Below are positions 22,024-33,600 of a stretch of 64,000 nt of DNA, piece by piece (the first letter of the stretch is position 1; every line of letters begins with the position of its first letter). Source of the DNA: Plotosus lineatus (taxonomy: Eukaryota; Chordata; Actinopteri; Siluriformes; Plotosidae); contig CM045733.1 of the NCBI GenBank assembly GCA_024760905.1, forward strand, positions 22,711,001 to 22,775,000, given 5' to 3'. The notes below the pieces were generated by a model. That model was not told the DNA's origin, did not search any database, and saw only the letters and a list, made by a program, of their open reading frames with translations. A program made the translations under genes and the position numbers.

Positions 22024-25000
22024 ATGCCCTCCAAGAACAAGAACAAGAGCCCGAACCCCAACGACAAACCAGCAGTTCTCCCTCAGGATGACCCGGCGAA
22101 GAAGATTCCTAAAGTCAGCAGAGCAGAGAGTCCAGCAAACTCCAGATCCTGCAACCCAAGGAAGCTCAGCAAACTCCTGTCTGCTCTGTCCTACTTCGTG
22201 TTAGTATCCGGAGCCGCCTTCGCCTCCTTCTACCTGCAGAGAGTGTTGAATGAAGTCAACCAGATCCGAGCAGAAAGTGAAGAAGCCCTGCAGAAAAACT
22301 CCGAGATGTTGCAGAAAGTCCAACATGCACTTCAACAGGTACAGTAGAGGAAACTTTTACTTTCCAGATCTTCACTGATTCCTCAGGTATTATTATTATT
22401 ATTATTATTAAACGTAGGTCTGGTAATGGAGAAGAAGCAAACACACCACTTCCTCCTTTCGGTTCTTGATGACTTGGCAGTAAGGAACATGTAAAAACAT
22501 TTTATTTACAGATCAGTAAGGTGAAGTTGATATAATAATAACAATAATAATAATAATAATACAGTAATACTGTATTAATAATATTTATGCCTCTTGCATA
22601 AGAGGAACACAATTATCTCCAAGTTATGCAGGACTATTAGAATTCATCCACAGATCCATTCATTGCTCGAAGGCCTGTAGAAACACCCCAGACCGGTTTC
22701 CACTGGAGTAAATGCTTGAAATTTGTCCCCCCCCTCTCTGGTCATTGCCACCTCAGCAGTGTTAAAAGCAAGTTTTTCATCCCGATTTAAACAATGGTTC
22801 AGCTAAAACTAAAGTTATTATCAATAATATGTTAAAATCATATTTTATTATGTAACAAAAAATTATTATGAATTGTAGCCTCCATTGAACTCTTCTAAAC
22901 CAAACATCTCAATCATTATTCGCAAACCATGCCAAGGTGTTCATTCTTTAAATTTTGCAAATTGCTGAAACCTAATAGTAGGGCAGTGATGGTCTGGTGG
23001 TAAAGGGCGCTGGCTCGCTGATCCTAAGGTTGGGGGTTCGAGTCCCACTCTCCACAAGGTTGTCACTGCCCCCCCCACCCCCCCCAGTGCAGCTAACTGG
23101 GTTATCAACGGCCGGCCATGTCTGTCACTGTCTATGGGGAGAGGTTCATGTAAAAGAACCATTGCTGACTTTCGTAAAGAGTAGCTGCAAAGCCGTCTGC
23201 ATGTTTCTGTCCCTTGCTAAAGGGTTGTGTCAGGAAGGGCATCCGATGTAAAAACTTATGCCAAATCAAACATGCGAATCAGATGATTCACTGTGGCGAC
23301 CCCTGAAAAAGGGAAAAAGCCAAAAGGAAAAGAAGAAACTTAAACCTAATAGTAATAAGTGTCACAAAGAGGCCTACCTGAGCTGACTCAGGGCGAAGGC
23401 AGAGCACGTCCAGGGCCAACACATACTCGCAAACACACAATCACACATGGCGTATGTGTGTGTGTGTGTGTGTGTTAAGTTCTTATGTTCTCGCCATCCT
23501 TTTGTGAGTTTTCCAGTTTCCTCTCACAGGCCAAAGACATGGACAGTAGGCTAATTGGTTGTTCCAAATTTCCCCTGGCTGTAAGTGGTCGTGTATGTTG
23601 CCCCTACATCTGGCAAGCTGTGCATGGGAAACAGTTTGGCAAATGAGTGTGCATGTCTATAGACTGGGAGGAAACCCATGCAGGTATGGGGAAAACATGT
23701 AAACTCCACACAGATACGCCCTTGCTGAGGGCCTAGGAGGGCCTCGGACTTTGCCGCGAGGAAGACATGCAAACTTCTATGCCACCGTTGCCGGCCATGG
23801 CGAGGTGTTAAATAAGTTACATTTACTAAAGGGATTTCTGATGTTTTCTGACGTTATGCTCATTTAGAACTCTTAAGACAATTATGATTAATGGGATTTT
23901 TATTTCCAGGATGCTCTACAATGTGTAGTGCAAGAAATATCTACCCAAAGGCCAAACAAATGGGTATAAACATGTAAACTGATATCATGAGTGTGAAATT
24001 AAGTGTGAGATGTTACCTGCTTTCCTTTTTTAGGTAAATTCTATGAAGGTTTCGCTGGATGATCTGGAAACTGCAGTGGGCCGTACTCAGGGCGAACTGG
24101 AAAGCACAAATCGAGCCATAATAAAGGGAGAAACAGAGACTCGACGAGTTGAGGAAGTACTCCAGAAACTCCAAAATGAAATCCTTCAGGACCTCTCTGA
24201 AGGCATCCGTGAAGTGAAACAGGCACGAGAGCATGATTTCTCTTCTCTGGAGAAAACCTTAGAGGTACGCTTGGCTGAGCTGAGCCGCTCCATTGCTGAC
24301 AGCGTAGCCGAATTCACTGGTGCCCAAGAAGAAGCTCAAGCTCAGCTCAGCAAACTTAAAATCCGATTAGAAGAGCACAGTGAGCCTGGTAATCTCAAAG
24401 ATGAGCTTTTGTCCATCACCACTAGTGTGACGAACCTCCACACTGCAAACGAGGTGGCAGAGGGCAACATGGGTGTTCTCAGAGAGCAGATTGTTTCAGT
24501 CCGTTCAGAGTTGCAGACAAGAAATAAGGAGGTGGCGTCCTTGTCTGAGGAAATCGAGGCAATTAGGTCTCTAATACGGACCACTGCTGACTTGTTGAGG
24601 CAAGAAGTATCTGCATCACAGGCCACTGTACAGGGCATGTCTCACCAGATGCAGAGGGTGCAGGATGAGCAGTTTCACACTAGTCAGGCCCTGCAAAACC
24701 TCCAGACAGACCTGACGGAAGAACGGTCTAGAAGGGAGATTAGGGGAGACGACTTGGAGGCCAGGCTGAAAATCATAGAAGAAAAAGTGGAAGCTCTGGA
24801 AAACTCAGCTGAAGAGCAGACAAACCGAGTCGAGGCTTTTCTTTCCAAATATGACGCTCATGAGAGCTTGTTGGCTACCCAGAGCCAGGCGTCTGAGAAG
24901 GCCAGACAGGCATTTAAAGAAGAGCTAGGGGAATTAAAATTTAGCCTTGGGGAGCTCCATGCCAGCTTCGAGGCTTTAGCTGAATCTGATACTAGCTCAG

Positions 25001-25275
25001 ACGAAATGGACAGAGTTCTTCTCGCGTTACAAACTGAGTTGGAGGATGCTGGAGAGAAAGCAGCAGGAAAGGCAACAAAGGCGCCGGCTGAGGAAGAGAT
25101 AGTGGCAGTGGAGGCGACTGAAGAAGAGGCAGTCGGGGAGGAGATATCTGAGGAAGAGGGAGCTGCAGAAGTAATTGAGGACAAGACAGCAGTAGAGGAG
25201 GTAGCCGAGGAAGACTTCGTAATAGAAGATGCAGTTGAAGATGACTCAGTAGTAGATGAGGAAGTCCTACCTTAG
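22024..25275 (+). CDS. ckap4: Cytoskeleton-associated protein 4 (CLIMP-63)
   Basis: Two coding exons, 22024-22338 and 24034-25275, joined at phase 0 (CAG/GTACAG donor, TTTTTTAG acceptor), giving 518 residues; mammalian CKAP4 also has two exons. The ATG at 22024 has an A at -3. Residues 1-50 are basic and cytosolic, the part that binds microtubules in CLIMP-63. One membrane segment lies at about 51-71 (LLSALSYFVLVSGAAFASFY), with Cys43 at the position of the palmitoylated cysteine. The rest is luminal coiled coil; EVLQKLQNEILQDLSEGI and HDFSSLEKTL are the family's most conserved stretch. CKAP4 sets ER sheet width, anchors ER to microtubules and can appear at the cell surface as a receptor. Odd feature: from about residue 455 the end is a Glu/Val/Ala-rich acidic tail rather than the mammalian C-terminus, and the protein is about 85 residues shorter than the human one. 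Confidence 0.93.
22385..22412. repeat. (ATT)n microsatellite
   Basis: TATTATTATTATTATTATTA just inside ckap4 intron 1; another AATAATAAT tract is at 22531-22570. Confidence 0.9.
22981..23338 (+). mobile_element. SINE-A, near full length, in ckap4 intron
   Basis: Head GGGCAGTGATGGTCTGGTGG, B box GGGGGTTCGAGTCCC, body AAAGGGTTGTGTCAGGAAGG, tail GCGACCCCTGAAAAAGGG and AAAAGGAAAAGAAGAA. Confidence 0.9.
23365..23800 (-). mobile_element. SINE-C copy, antisense, with (GT)n
   Basis: Antisense blocks CAGGCCAAAGACATGGACAG and GGAGGAAACCCATGCAGG; a (GT)n run interrupts it at 23453-23475. Lies in the ckap4 intron. Confidence 0.65.
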
Positions 25276-25477
25276 GAGGCACAGAGGTAGTGAGTAAAGC
25301 AATGTGTAGGCTAACATGTAGAGCAGTCAATGGACTGTGATTCTGTGAATCTGAAACTTACACTTTCTGCACTGTTGGTTTTTTTTTTTTTTTTTTTCCA
25401 TCATGGACTTGTTTTCATACTTAAGTCTTCCAATCCGGGCTGCTCATAATGTTTTAGATGAGTGTTCATTTTTTTCC

Positions 25478-25483
25478 AATAAA
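25478..25483 (+). terminator. ckap4 poly(A) signal
   Basis: AATAAA about 200 bases after the ckap4 stop at 25275, preceded by T-rich 3' UTR. It is the first canonical hexamer downstream of the stop. Confidence 0.75.
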
Positions 25484-25499
25484 ATATTTAAAATATAAA

Positions 25500-26560
25500 C
25501 ATTGTGACGCGATCTGTTGCCCAGTCATTATGGCCTGACCCATTTACATATAGCTAGAATGTGTTTGTTTTTGTATTGATTAATTTTTTTTTATCAATAC
25601 TTTATATTCATCAGGGATTTTGTTTCACATTTTAGTATAAGTTGACGGCGTGAGAGTGCATCACCACCACTTGGAAATATTAGTTGTGACAGGACACTGT
25701 GTGGTATTTGCAGAACTCGGCCCTTCCTCGCCTGATACTTTACAGATGGAATGCAGTGTGACTTGCCATTGGTTCACAGCCTCACATGTATCCCTGTGGC
25801 TGGTGGTGATTGGCTGTGGGGCTGTGAGTATCCTCCAGCTCTGACCCCCCCCTCCATTTCCTCTGACTCAGGCGACTTACTGCACAGTGCGAAGCCATCA
25901 GAGATCAAACTCTGTAATCAGAGAAACAGTTCCTCCTCACTGTAAATGAAAAATTTAAAAAAAATAAATAAATAAAAAAAACTTGGCTACATTCACATCT
26001 GGTTATAGTTATTAAAATAACCCAGCTGGACCATTACATCTATTCATTCTTAAATCTCATCCCTTGGGTGGAGTCTTGGGTGGGTTTAAAAATGACAAAT
26101 GTATTAGGTATGCTTGAATATATGGGCAGCAGTGAATTTATTTTATTCAGGGGAAACATCAGGACAGTCTACCTTTATTTCTGGGTACAGCATCATTTAA
26201 TTTACTTTATAGTCATATTATAATTATTAAATGATGAGTGTACTTTTACTCATAAATTGCCCATGCAAACTTCAAACCGAAACATCCGAGCCCGGGACTT
26301 GAACCCAGGACCATTTTTGTTGTGAGGAGCGTGTGCCAACTACTACACTACCCATGACGAATATTACTGAAGTATGTTATGAGTTTTAAAAGGCTTGAAA
26401 AGTTGCAAGCAGCACCTTCTTCCTCCACCATCACACAACAAGGCACCTAACCACCAACTTCACTCTCTGAGCACCAGAGTGGCTGACCACTGCCTTAAGT
26501 GTGTGACCAGAGCCAAATTTCCCCTCACGGGGATTTCATATAGTATATCAAAAAATGAAG
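25500..26560. other. Intergenic after ckap4
   Basis: No gene. A decayed antisense SINE head (GCCCGGGACTTGAACCCAGG, CTACTACACTACC) lies at 26265-26355. Confidence 0.5.
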
Positions 26561-26764
26561 AAAAAAAAAAAACTGTTTGGATGATAAGCCTGCCATGGCG
26601 TGGCGAGTTATGCAGTGTGCCCCACCCTCACCGAGAGTTAGCCTTTCAGCAACACTAATTGGAATAAGTGGCTTAGGGAACGAATGAATGATAAGGGAGG
26701 GTGTGAGTGTGTTGGGATAAGCATGTAATAGTTTATCTCATCCAGTGTTTATTTTTTGATGTAC

Positions 26765-27265
26765 AGTACAGTGATCCCTTGCGACTTCGTGCTTCAGTGC
26801 ATCGCGGGTTTTTCAGGGATAAGAACAGCCCTTTATGGAAAAGGGGGGAAAATTGGCCGAGGTCAAGGGGGGGCCGCCTAGGCCCCCTGCGGGGGTGTGG
26901 GGGCAGCGCCCCTGCTGGGGGGTTCAGGGTGGCGAAGCCCCAAAAGGTTTTGAGTTATATTTACAAAAAGGAGCTGAATTGATGTCTCCTGGAAGGAATA
27001 TTTTTAAAGAGAACCTTATGAAAAATAATATGCTAAAATATTTTACTTCACCTTTTACTTGTTGATTAGCCAAGTGACCAAAGAGTATAACCAGTGCTGT
27101 AGTGGTCAAAAAATAAATGATGTAAGACACGATGGCGGCGACGCGACCGAGGCGCACAGCAGCACCCCAACCCACGAAGTGGGCGGAGGGTGCGGCTTTG
27201 GCTTTCAAACTATTTATCACTTCAACTCCGCTTTTTATTTACACAGTCGCGGAAATTTACGTTGA
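26765..27265. mobile_element. Tigger/pogo-like MITE, left end clear
   Basis: Starts ACAGTGATCCCTTGCGACTT and CATCGCGGGTTTTTC, matching the terminus at 59327. The G-rich 26850-26940 segment (GGCCGCCTAGGCCCCCTGC) lies inside. The right boundary is not clear. Confidence 0.5.
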
Positions 27266-27373
27266 TCAACTATAAAGTAGACCAAATTAAGTCAGTACAC
27301 GCAACTCAGCCACTGGGTACACGGCATGTACCCACCACTACAGTACTGAGTATTACCCATGTTTCAGCTGCAT

Positions 27374-28030
27374 CTATCCCTCAACTAATACATTTGTACA
27401 GTAGGAGTCTCCCAAGTGTGTTTCATGTATGATCAGCAAGTGAAAAATGTTAAAATTAATTAAAATTGTCAGAAAGTTTGAGCTAATCGTTACTGTTTTC
27501 TCCAGCCATGCCCATCTAAATTTATTCTTAACGCTCTGGTCTAGTTCCTTGACGAGATGTTCATCCTTGCACTCAATAACTTCAAACGCTGGCATTTTCA
27601 TAAACAAACACAAATTTGACTAAATCTAAGACATACTGCAGTCAGAAACACATTTTTGTGGTAGGTGCTGCTGAAGACGTACATTTTCAAAATCTCGTGC
27701 GGAAAAACTTTGTTACAGGAGAATCCCAATACAGTATAAACATGCTCGTGGTTGGACTGTACGTTTGACCTTGTTTCTGAACAACCAATCACCGCTTTTC
27801 TTGCTTCTTTGACGTCAAAATTCACCAGATGCTGTTCGATTACTTCTGTTGACGATCTGACATTTGCTCTCTGTGACACGGGCCCACGGCAAGATGACCA
27901 GACTGGCATATCATATTACGATGCCTGACACGTGCAATAAAACCAGAACCAGCTGTGTTTCACTCCACAAGGCGAGATCAACAACCACACAGATAAACAA
28001 AACAAGGGTAGCACCTCGCGTATTTGGATA
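27374..28030. other. Intergenic with short unassigned frames
   Basis: A minus-strand frame at 27374-27613 contains AFEVIECKDEHLVKELDQSV and FRWAWLEK. I do not recognise it and it has no splice or conservation support here; a transposon origin is possible. Confidence 0.3.
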
Positions 28031-28104
28031 TAATATGACCAGATGACCAGTGATGATGGCACTACCCCCCAGATTTTTACACTGGATGTTGCATCGATCT
28101 CAAA

Positions 28105-28495
28105 AATGACCCATTTGACTTACAAAAAAGCGGAAATCCGTCGATTGGCGGAAAATTCCCATCCCTTTTTCAAAAATATTCATCAAAAAATAAAAAATTA
28201 AGGAAAAATAGGGAAAAAAGTCATGGAAAATGCCGCAAACGAGGATAATTATGCAAAAAAAAAAAACAAACAAACAAAAAAACCCCAAACAAACAAAAAC
28301 AAAAAAACAACCCAAGCCCCCCAACAAAACTACTTACATTTTTATGTGAGGTGCGCATCTGTGTGTGCATGTGCGTGTCAGTATGCGTGTATTTATACTG
28401 TATTTACATCTTAGGCATTATTTTTGAATGTTTGTTATTATAAGCATTTATAGCATTGAATATGTATTTATTGACATTATATACACATATACATC
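28105..28495. mobile_element. MITE copy related to 59327-59756
   Basis: Shares CATCAAAAAATAAAAAATTA-like text, A-rich CAAACAAAAAAACC, ACTTACATTTTTATGTGAGG and GTGCGCATCTGTG with the MITE at 59327 and with 728-996. Termini not preserved. Confidence 0.55.
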
Positions 28496-28499
28496 TACA

Positions 28500-28862
28500 G
28501 GGGGCAGTGGTGGTCTAGTGGTTAGGGCACAGGATTGCTGATCCTATGGTTGGGGGTTCAAGTCCCCACAAGGTTGTCACTGACCCCCCTTCCCCCCACA
28601 CACACACTTAGTGCAGCTAACTGGGTTATCAAAGGCGGGCCATGTCTCTCACCGTCTATGGTGAGAGGCATGTAAAAGAACCACTGCTGACTTTTATAAA
28701 GAGTAGCTGCAAAGCCGTCCGCGTGTTTCTATCCATTGCTAAAAGGGTTGTGACAGGAAGGGCATCCGACATAAAAAAAAAAAACATCTGCCAAATCAAA
28801 CATGAGAATCAGATGATTGCTGTGGTGACTCCCAAGTAAAAGGGAAAAAGCCGAAAGGAAGA
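28500..28862 (+). mobile_element. SINE-A, near full length
   Basis: Head GGGGCAGTGGTGGTCTAGTGG, GGTTGGGGGTTCAAGTCC, then GGCCATGTCTCTCACCGTC, GACAGGAAGGGCATCCGAC and tail AAAAAGCCGAAAGGAAG. Confidence 0.9.
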
Positions 28863-29149
28863 CAGATACATATACTGCTCACTCCACCACCGTCACACCC
28901 CCCCCCCCATGTTAGTTAGTTTGGGAATCAAACCAGCGACTCTTCCAATTAGTCTACGGCTGCCCCTTTGTTCCTGCATTGAACAAAGTTGTTTTAAGAT
29001 TCAGCATAATTGTGATTAAAACAAATTCAAGATAACTGTTTTCATAATCACCGGCTGAACTACATCTGGTAAAATGGCAAATTAATAATGATAGCAACTC
29101 CGTATATGTACAAAGACACTTTCATAAAAAGCCGATGTTGAAAATATAT

Positions 29150-29155
29150 TTTAAT
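29150..29155 (-). terminator. Candidate poly(A) signal, ikbip distal last exon
   Basis: ATTAAA on the minus strand, 69 bases after the stop of the 29224-29994 exon. Confidence 0.5.
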
Positions 29156-29223
29156 CCCAAGCATCTTAAACAGCTGAAATATTAAAACTCAACAAATTTA
29201 AGAAGTTCAATCTACAGTGCATG

Positions 29224-30575
29224 TTAGAGCTCCGTGTGCGTCAGTGTTTGGATGAGGTCGATATCAGTAGTATAAGGTTGTTCAAGGTCTGTCTGTACCG
29301 CTGCGTAGTTGGCTAAAGTCTTCCTGAACTGCAAAATTTCATCCTCACTTTTCATGACGTTTTCAGCCAAGTGGCCGATCCGCAGAGTCAAATCCTCCAG
29401 CCGTGGCTCTAGCATGGCAAAGTCCCTCTTAATAGTGGACACTTTAGGTCTGAGGTCGCTAGCGAACATCACCGTCCTCGCCAGCTTGGCTCGGCCACTC
29501 TCCAGAGCCAGCATGCGGTCTGCAAGCTTTGTGTCAGCAGCAAGAAGTTCTGGGATGCGCTTGCGTATTTGTTCTAGGCTCTTCGTGTTTTTCTCTGTGG
29601 CGCTCTTCAGTCCTGAAACACGACTAATGCTGTTTGCTAGCAGTTCACCGATGCGTTTAGCCATAAGCTTCTCCGCTTGACCCACCTTGTTCTCAAGCTC
29701 ACTGGTCTGAGTGAGGAGAGCTTCCACATCGCTCTCCAAACCACCCATGCGCCTAACATCGGTTCGGACGGAAGCCACCTTGGCAGTTATGTCACTGGAG
29801 ATGGCAGTAGTGCGGTCCTCTATGCGCTCCACAGCCTGTGTAAGGTGAGCCAGGTTAGTGTGCAGCTGCTGTCGACGTTCAGTGAGGCCTGAAGACCATT
29901 CTTTCAGCTGGGCCACTTCCTGGTTGAGACTGTTAAGCTGTGACAGTGGAACCTGCACCTCCTGGTTGGCCAGTTGCACCTGGACATCCTCACACTGTAA
30001 CAGGAGAGACAGTATAGACAGAGGCTGAGACACTATCAGTTCTGTCAGCTCTAAACCGTATGCAAAAATTCCGGCAGTCATTTAATATGCACAAAGAAAA
30101 CGGTACTGGACACATGACGTATTATTGGTGTGTTTTATTTCAGAGATTAATCTGATATGGAGGTTAATCAAATATGGAAGGGCCAGTGCACACTATGGTA
30201 AAGAGTAACGACACCGTATACGGAAAAAAAAAAAAATAGCATACACATAGTACTTACACTAATAAAACCACAACCTTTTTTCCTTGTTCTTTTTTATTAA
30301 AATGGGAAATCTGTACATCATTTGTCTGCATTTAACATTCCAACATTATTACCATTAATCCTTGAGAAAAAAAAAACAATAAAAATGGATAGTGTCTATA
30401 TTCACTGGCCAATTTATTAGGTAAATGTATAGTGAGTAATGTAGGCATATTTTCCGAGACACAATTATCTTATTGGTTCAACAACCATGGAAAATAATTC
30501 ATTTGCTGAACCTCTCAGCTGACTCTGGGTGAAGACTGGGTGCACCCTGATCAGTTCACCAGTCCATTGCAAATG

Positions 30576-30615
<40 letters not shown>

Positions 30616-33600
30616 GCAATTTGGAACAGCCAATTAGTCTAATGTGCATGTCTCTGGATGGGTGGATGAAACCCGAGTACATGGAGAAAACCCACACAAG
30701 CACAGGTTAAACATCTACCATGCAGAAATGCCCTCTGTGAGCCTGGGACTTGATCCCAGAATATATTTTTTATATAAAGCACATGTGGTAAACAGCACCA
30801 CCATGGAGGATGGTGCTGTTTTAATACTTTTTGGTATTCTGTTGTCTTTCTGTATTTCTTTTATCCATTATGAGAATTTTAACCAAATACTCCATATTTG
30901 TTGTTAGACTAATAGATAGACAGATAGATAGATAGACAGACAGAAAGACAGACAGTGTCTGCCATCACCCAGAATGAACACTGTAGAATAAAATCAGTAT
31001 TGGTTTATATCCAGATGAATATATACTGTATTTGTTAATTGTGAAATAACTGGAGAAAACCCACAGGAAGAGCATTTCAACTCCACACAAAAACTTGGCG
31101 GCATGGTGGCGTAGTGGTTAGCACGTCTGCCTCACAGCAAGAAGGCCTGGGTTCGATTCCTGGCTTGGGCGTTTCTGTGTGGAGTTTGCATGTTCTCCCC
31201 GTGCTCGTGTGGGTTTCCTCCGGGTGCTCCGGTTTCCTCCCGCAGTCCAAAGACATGCACAGTAGGTTAATTGGCAGTTCTAGTAGGTTCGCATCGTGCA
31301 GAAGGCAATGGCAAAAAATTGCACGTGATGCAGGGCCCCTTGGCAGAGCAGTTCCGAGTGAGCTGAAAGGGCTACCCTGCTAAAAGAAAAATAAATAAAT
31401 AAAAAAGCCTGAGCCAAAAGAAAAAATCAAACCCAGGCCTGCTCTGAAGCAGACATTCTAACTACTGTACTGCTAGTTCAATCAGGCCAGACTAAAAAAT
31501 TTTTGTTGGCTATAACATGGAAAAAAAAAAAAAAAAGATTCACCAGGGAGGGAGGAGATTTTTTTTTTGCCTGTGCGGCCACCAGGGATTCGCATGGAAA
31601 TTTATTTTTTCATACATCATGCTATAATTATGTATGTGAAGATGTAAGCAGAGTAGAATGAAATAAATATCTTATATTTGAAATAAAAATACTGAATATC
31701 AAAGTTTATTCTTTTAATATTGTAATCAACAGAGTATCAAGGTTTCTGCAACATATCAAATTTCAATATTGCAGTCAACATAGTGTCAAAGTCAAATACC
31801 TTCGTCACGCTCCGTGTTACTGTTGGCAGTTTATAATTAACTTGTATTTTTTCTAAAATGTCAGCAAATGTGTTGTTAAATTTGAAACGCATTAATTTAT
31901 TTATTATTTTCACGTTGGAACCTTTAGTGACAGAGAGCAGGTTTTTTTTTGCCTCATCATTGTGCCCTTCGATCATGTTTTCCACCATTGTTGTTCAGAC
32001 AGTACTGGCCAATGAGAATCACTCTTTCACCGAACTGGTGAAATTGACCAATCACAAGGCACGGTTGATACTGATTTCGCTTTGGTCACTTTTTAGTATG
32101 GTGTATGATAGGGGACACATTAATTATACAGGGTTCATACCCATTCACAGCCGAGGCTTGATAAAACTCAAGCACTTTTTAAGGACTTTTCAATGACAAA
32201 TGTTCCCTTTTCAAGGACCACTTTCTTCAACTTGTATGCAATATCATGACAAACAAGATGTTTGGAAGGATAGCTAACATAATTCATGACACTTAAAAGA
32301 AAACACTTGGAGAAACTGTATGTTAAATGTCATATTTAATCATATTCACGCTGATAAGCTGACTGACACACGAACACGGTACAGAGACGAGACGCGTACG
32401 TACACACACATACAGAGACAAGATGCGTGCGTACGTACACACACACACACACAAACACACACGGTACAGAGACGAGGCATACGCGCGCACACACACGGTA
32501 CAGAAATGAGGTACATGTGCGTTTATGCACTCACAGACACACACAGAGACACACACGGTAAAGTCTCTGATTTACACTGTGCATTGTTACAGCATTGTTG
32601 CAAGATAGTGCCAAGTTAATCATTTCTCACTTTCAGGAAGTAAACATAGCAATTAAAATACCGAGACGTTTGTATTGTGGGAATTACTTGTACCCAATTA
32701 AAGCAGTTAAATAAAAACTTTATCTTTAAGCACTTTTCAATGACTATTTGTAAAATTCCAGACTTTTTCAAGCACTAAGTAAACTATGCTATTTTTAAGC
32801 ACTTTTCATCATGCATGCCGCATTCAAACACTTTTCAAATCTGCGAGAACCCTGGTATACAGATTCCACCCCTGCGTTTTTTCAACTTAACCGGCCGGTA
32901 TATTTTTATTTTTTGCATCTGTGAATGCTCAGGCAGGGTTTTTATGTACAATTTCGGCCCCACTGGCCGTTTTACCACCAACAATTTTGATTCTTGTGGC
33001 ATGGAAATCGGGTAAAAAAAATGTACTTAGTCATATCTGGAATAAACAAACAATTCTGTCATATCTGACATTTACATAACTACCTGCATATTTCATATGG
33101 TTCCTGTGACCTTGAAATTAAGTAAAGGTGACCCAATGCCAAAAGGCTCGAAAACCTTGAGACTAGGTATAACTTCGTAACCTATCTGACAAGAAATGTA
33201 TCCTCTAGAGCAGTGTTTCCCAACCTTTTTGAGCCAAGGCACACCTTTTACATTAGAAAAATCATGAGGCACACCACGGAACATAAAATGTTGCAACAAG
33301 TATATTTATTGAAATATAATGAACATCCAGTCTAAACTTATTTACTCAGTGTGAACCCTGGGCCTGCTTAGTTGAACACAAAGCTGATATTCTTGCAGGA
33401 ATTGAAGACAGACACGAAGATCTTCCTCAACAGCTTTGAGTCGCTCTCTTTTTTAAGTTTTTATAGCAGTCATGCTTGAAAAGCAAACCTCACAAAGATA
33501 TGTTGTGGAGAAAGGGAGCAGAATTGAAATAGCTTTGTTTGCCAGAATGGGGAACTCCTTGGCAGCAGTCAGCCAAAAACTGTCCAAAGGTAGATCAGCA

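Noticed and set aside
24858..25330. Minus-strand Ser/Ala- and Leu/Pro-rich frames
   Set aside because: Antisense of the Glu-rich ckap4 tail.
27374..27613. Possible small gene on the minus strand
   Set aside because: No recognised domain, splice partner or repeat of it here; left as unassigned.
30930..30960. CRISPR-like array
   Set aside because: Simple tetranucleotide repeat with no spacers.
31100..31175. tRNA gene from GGTTCGATTCC
   Set aside because: Head of SINE-C, repeated at 49018 and 55434 with the same downstream body.
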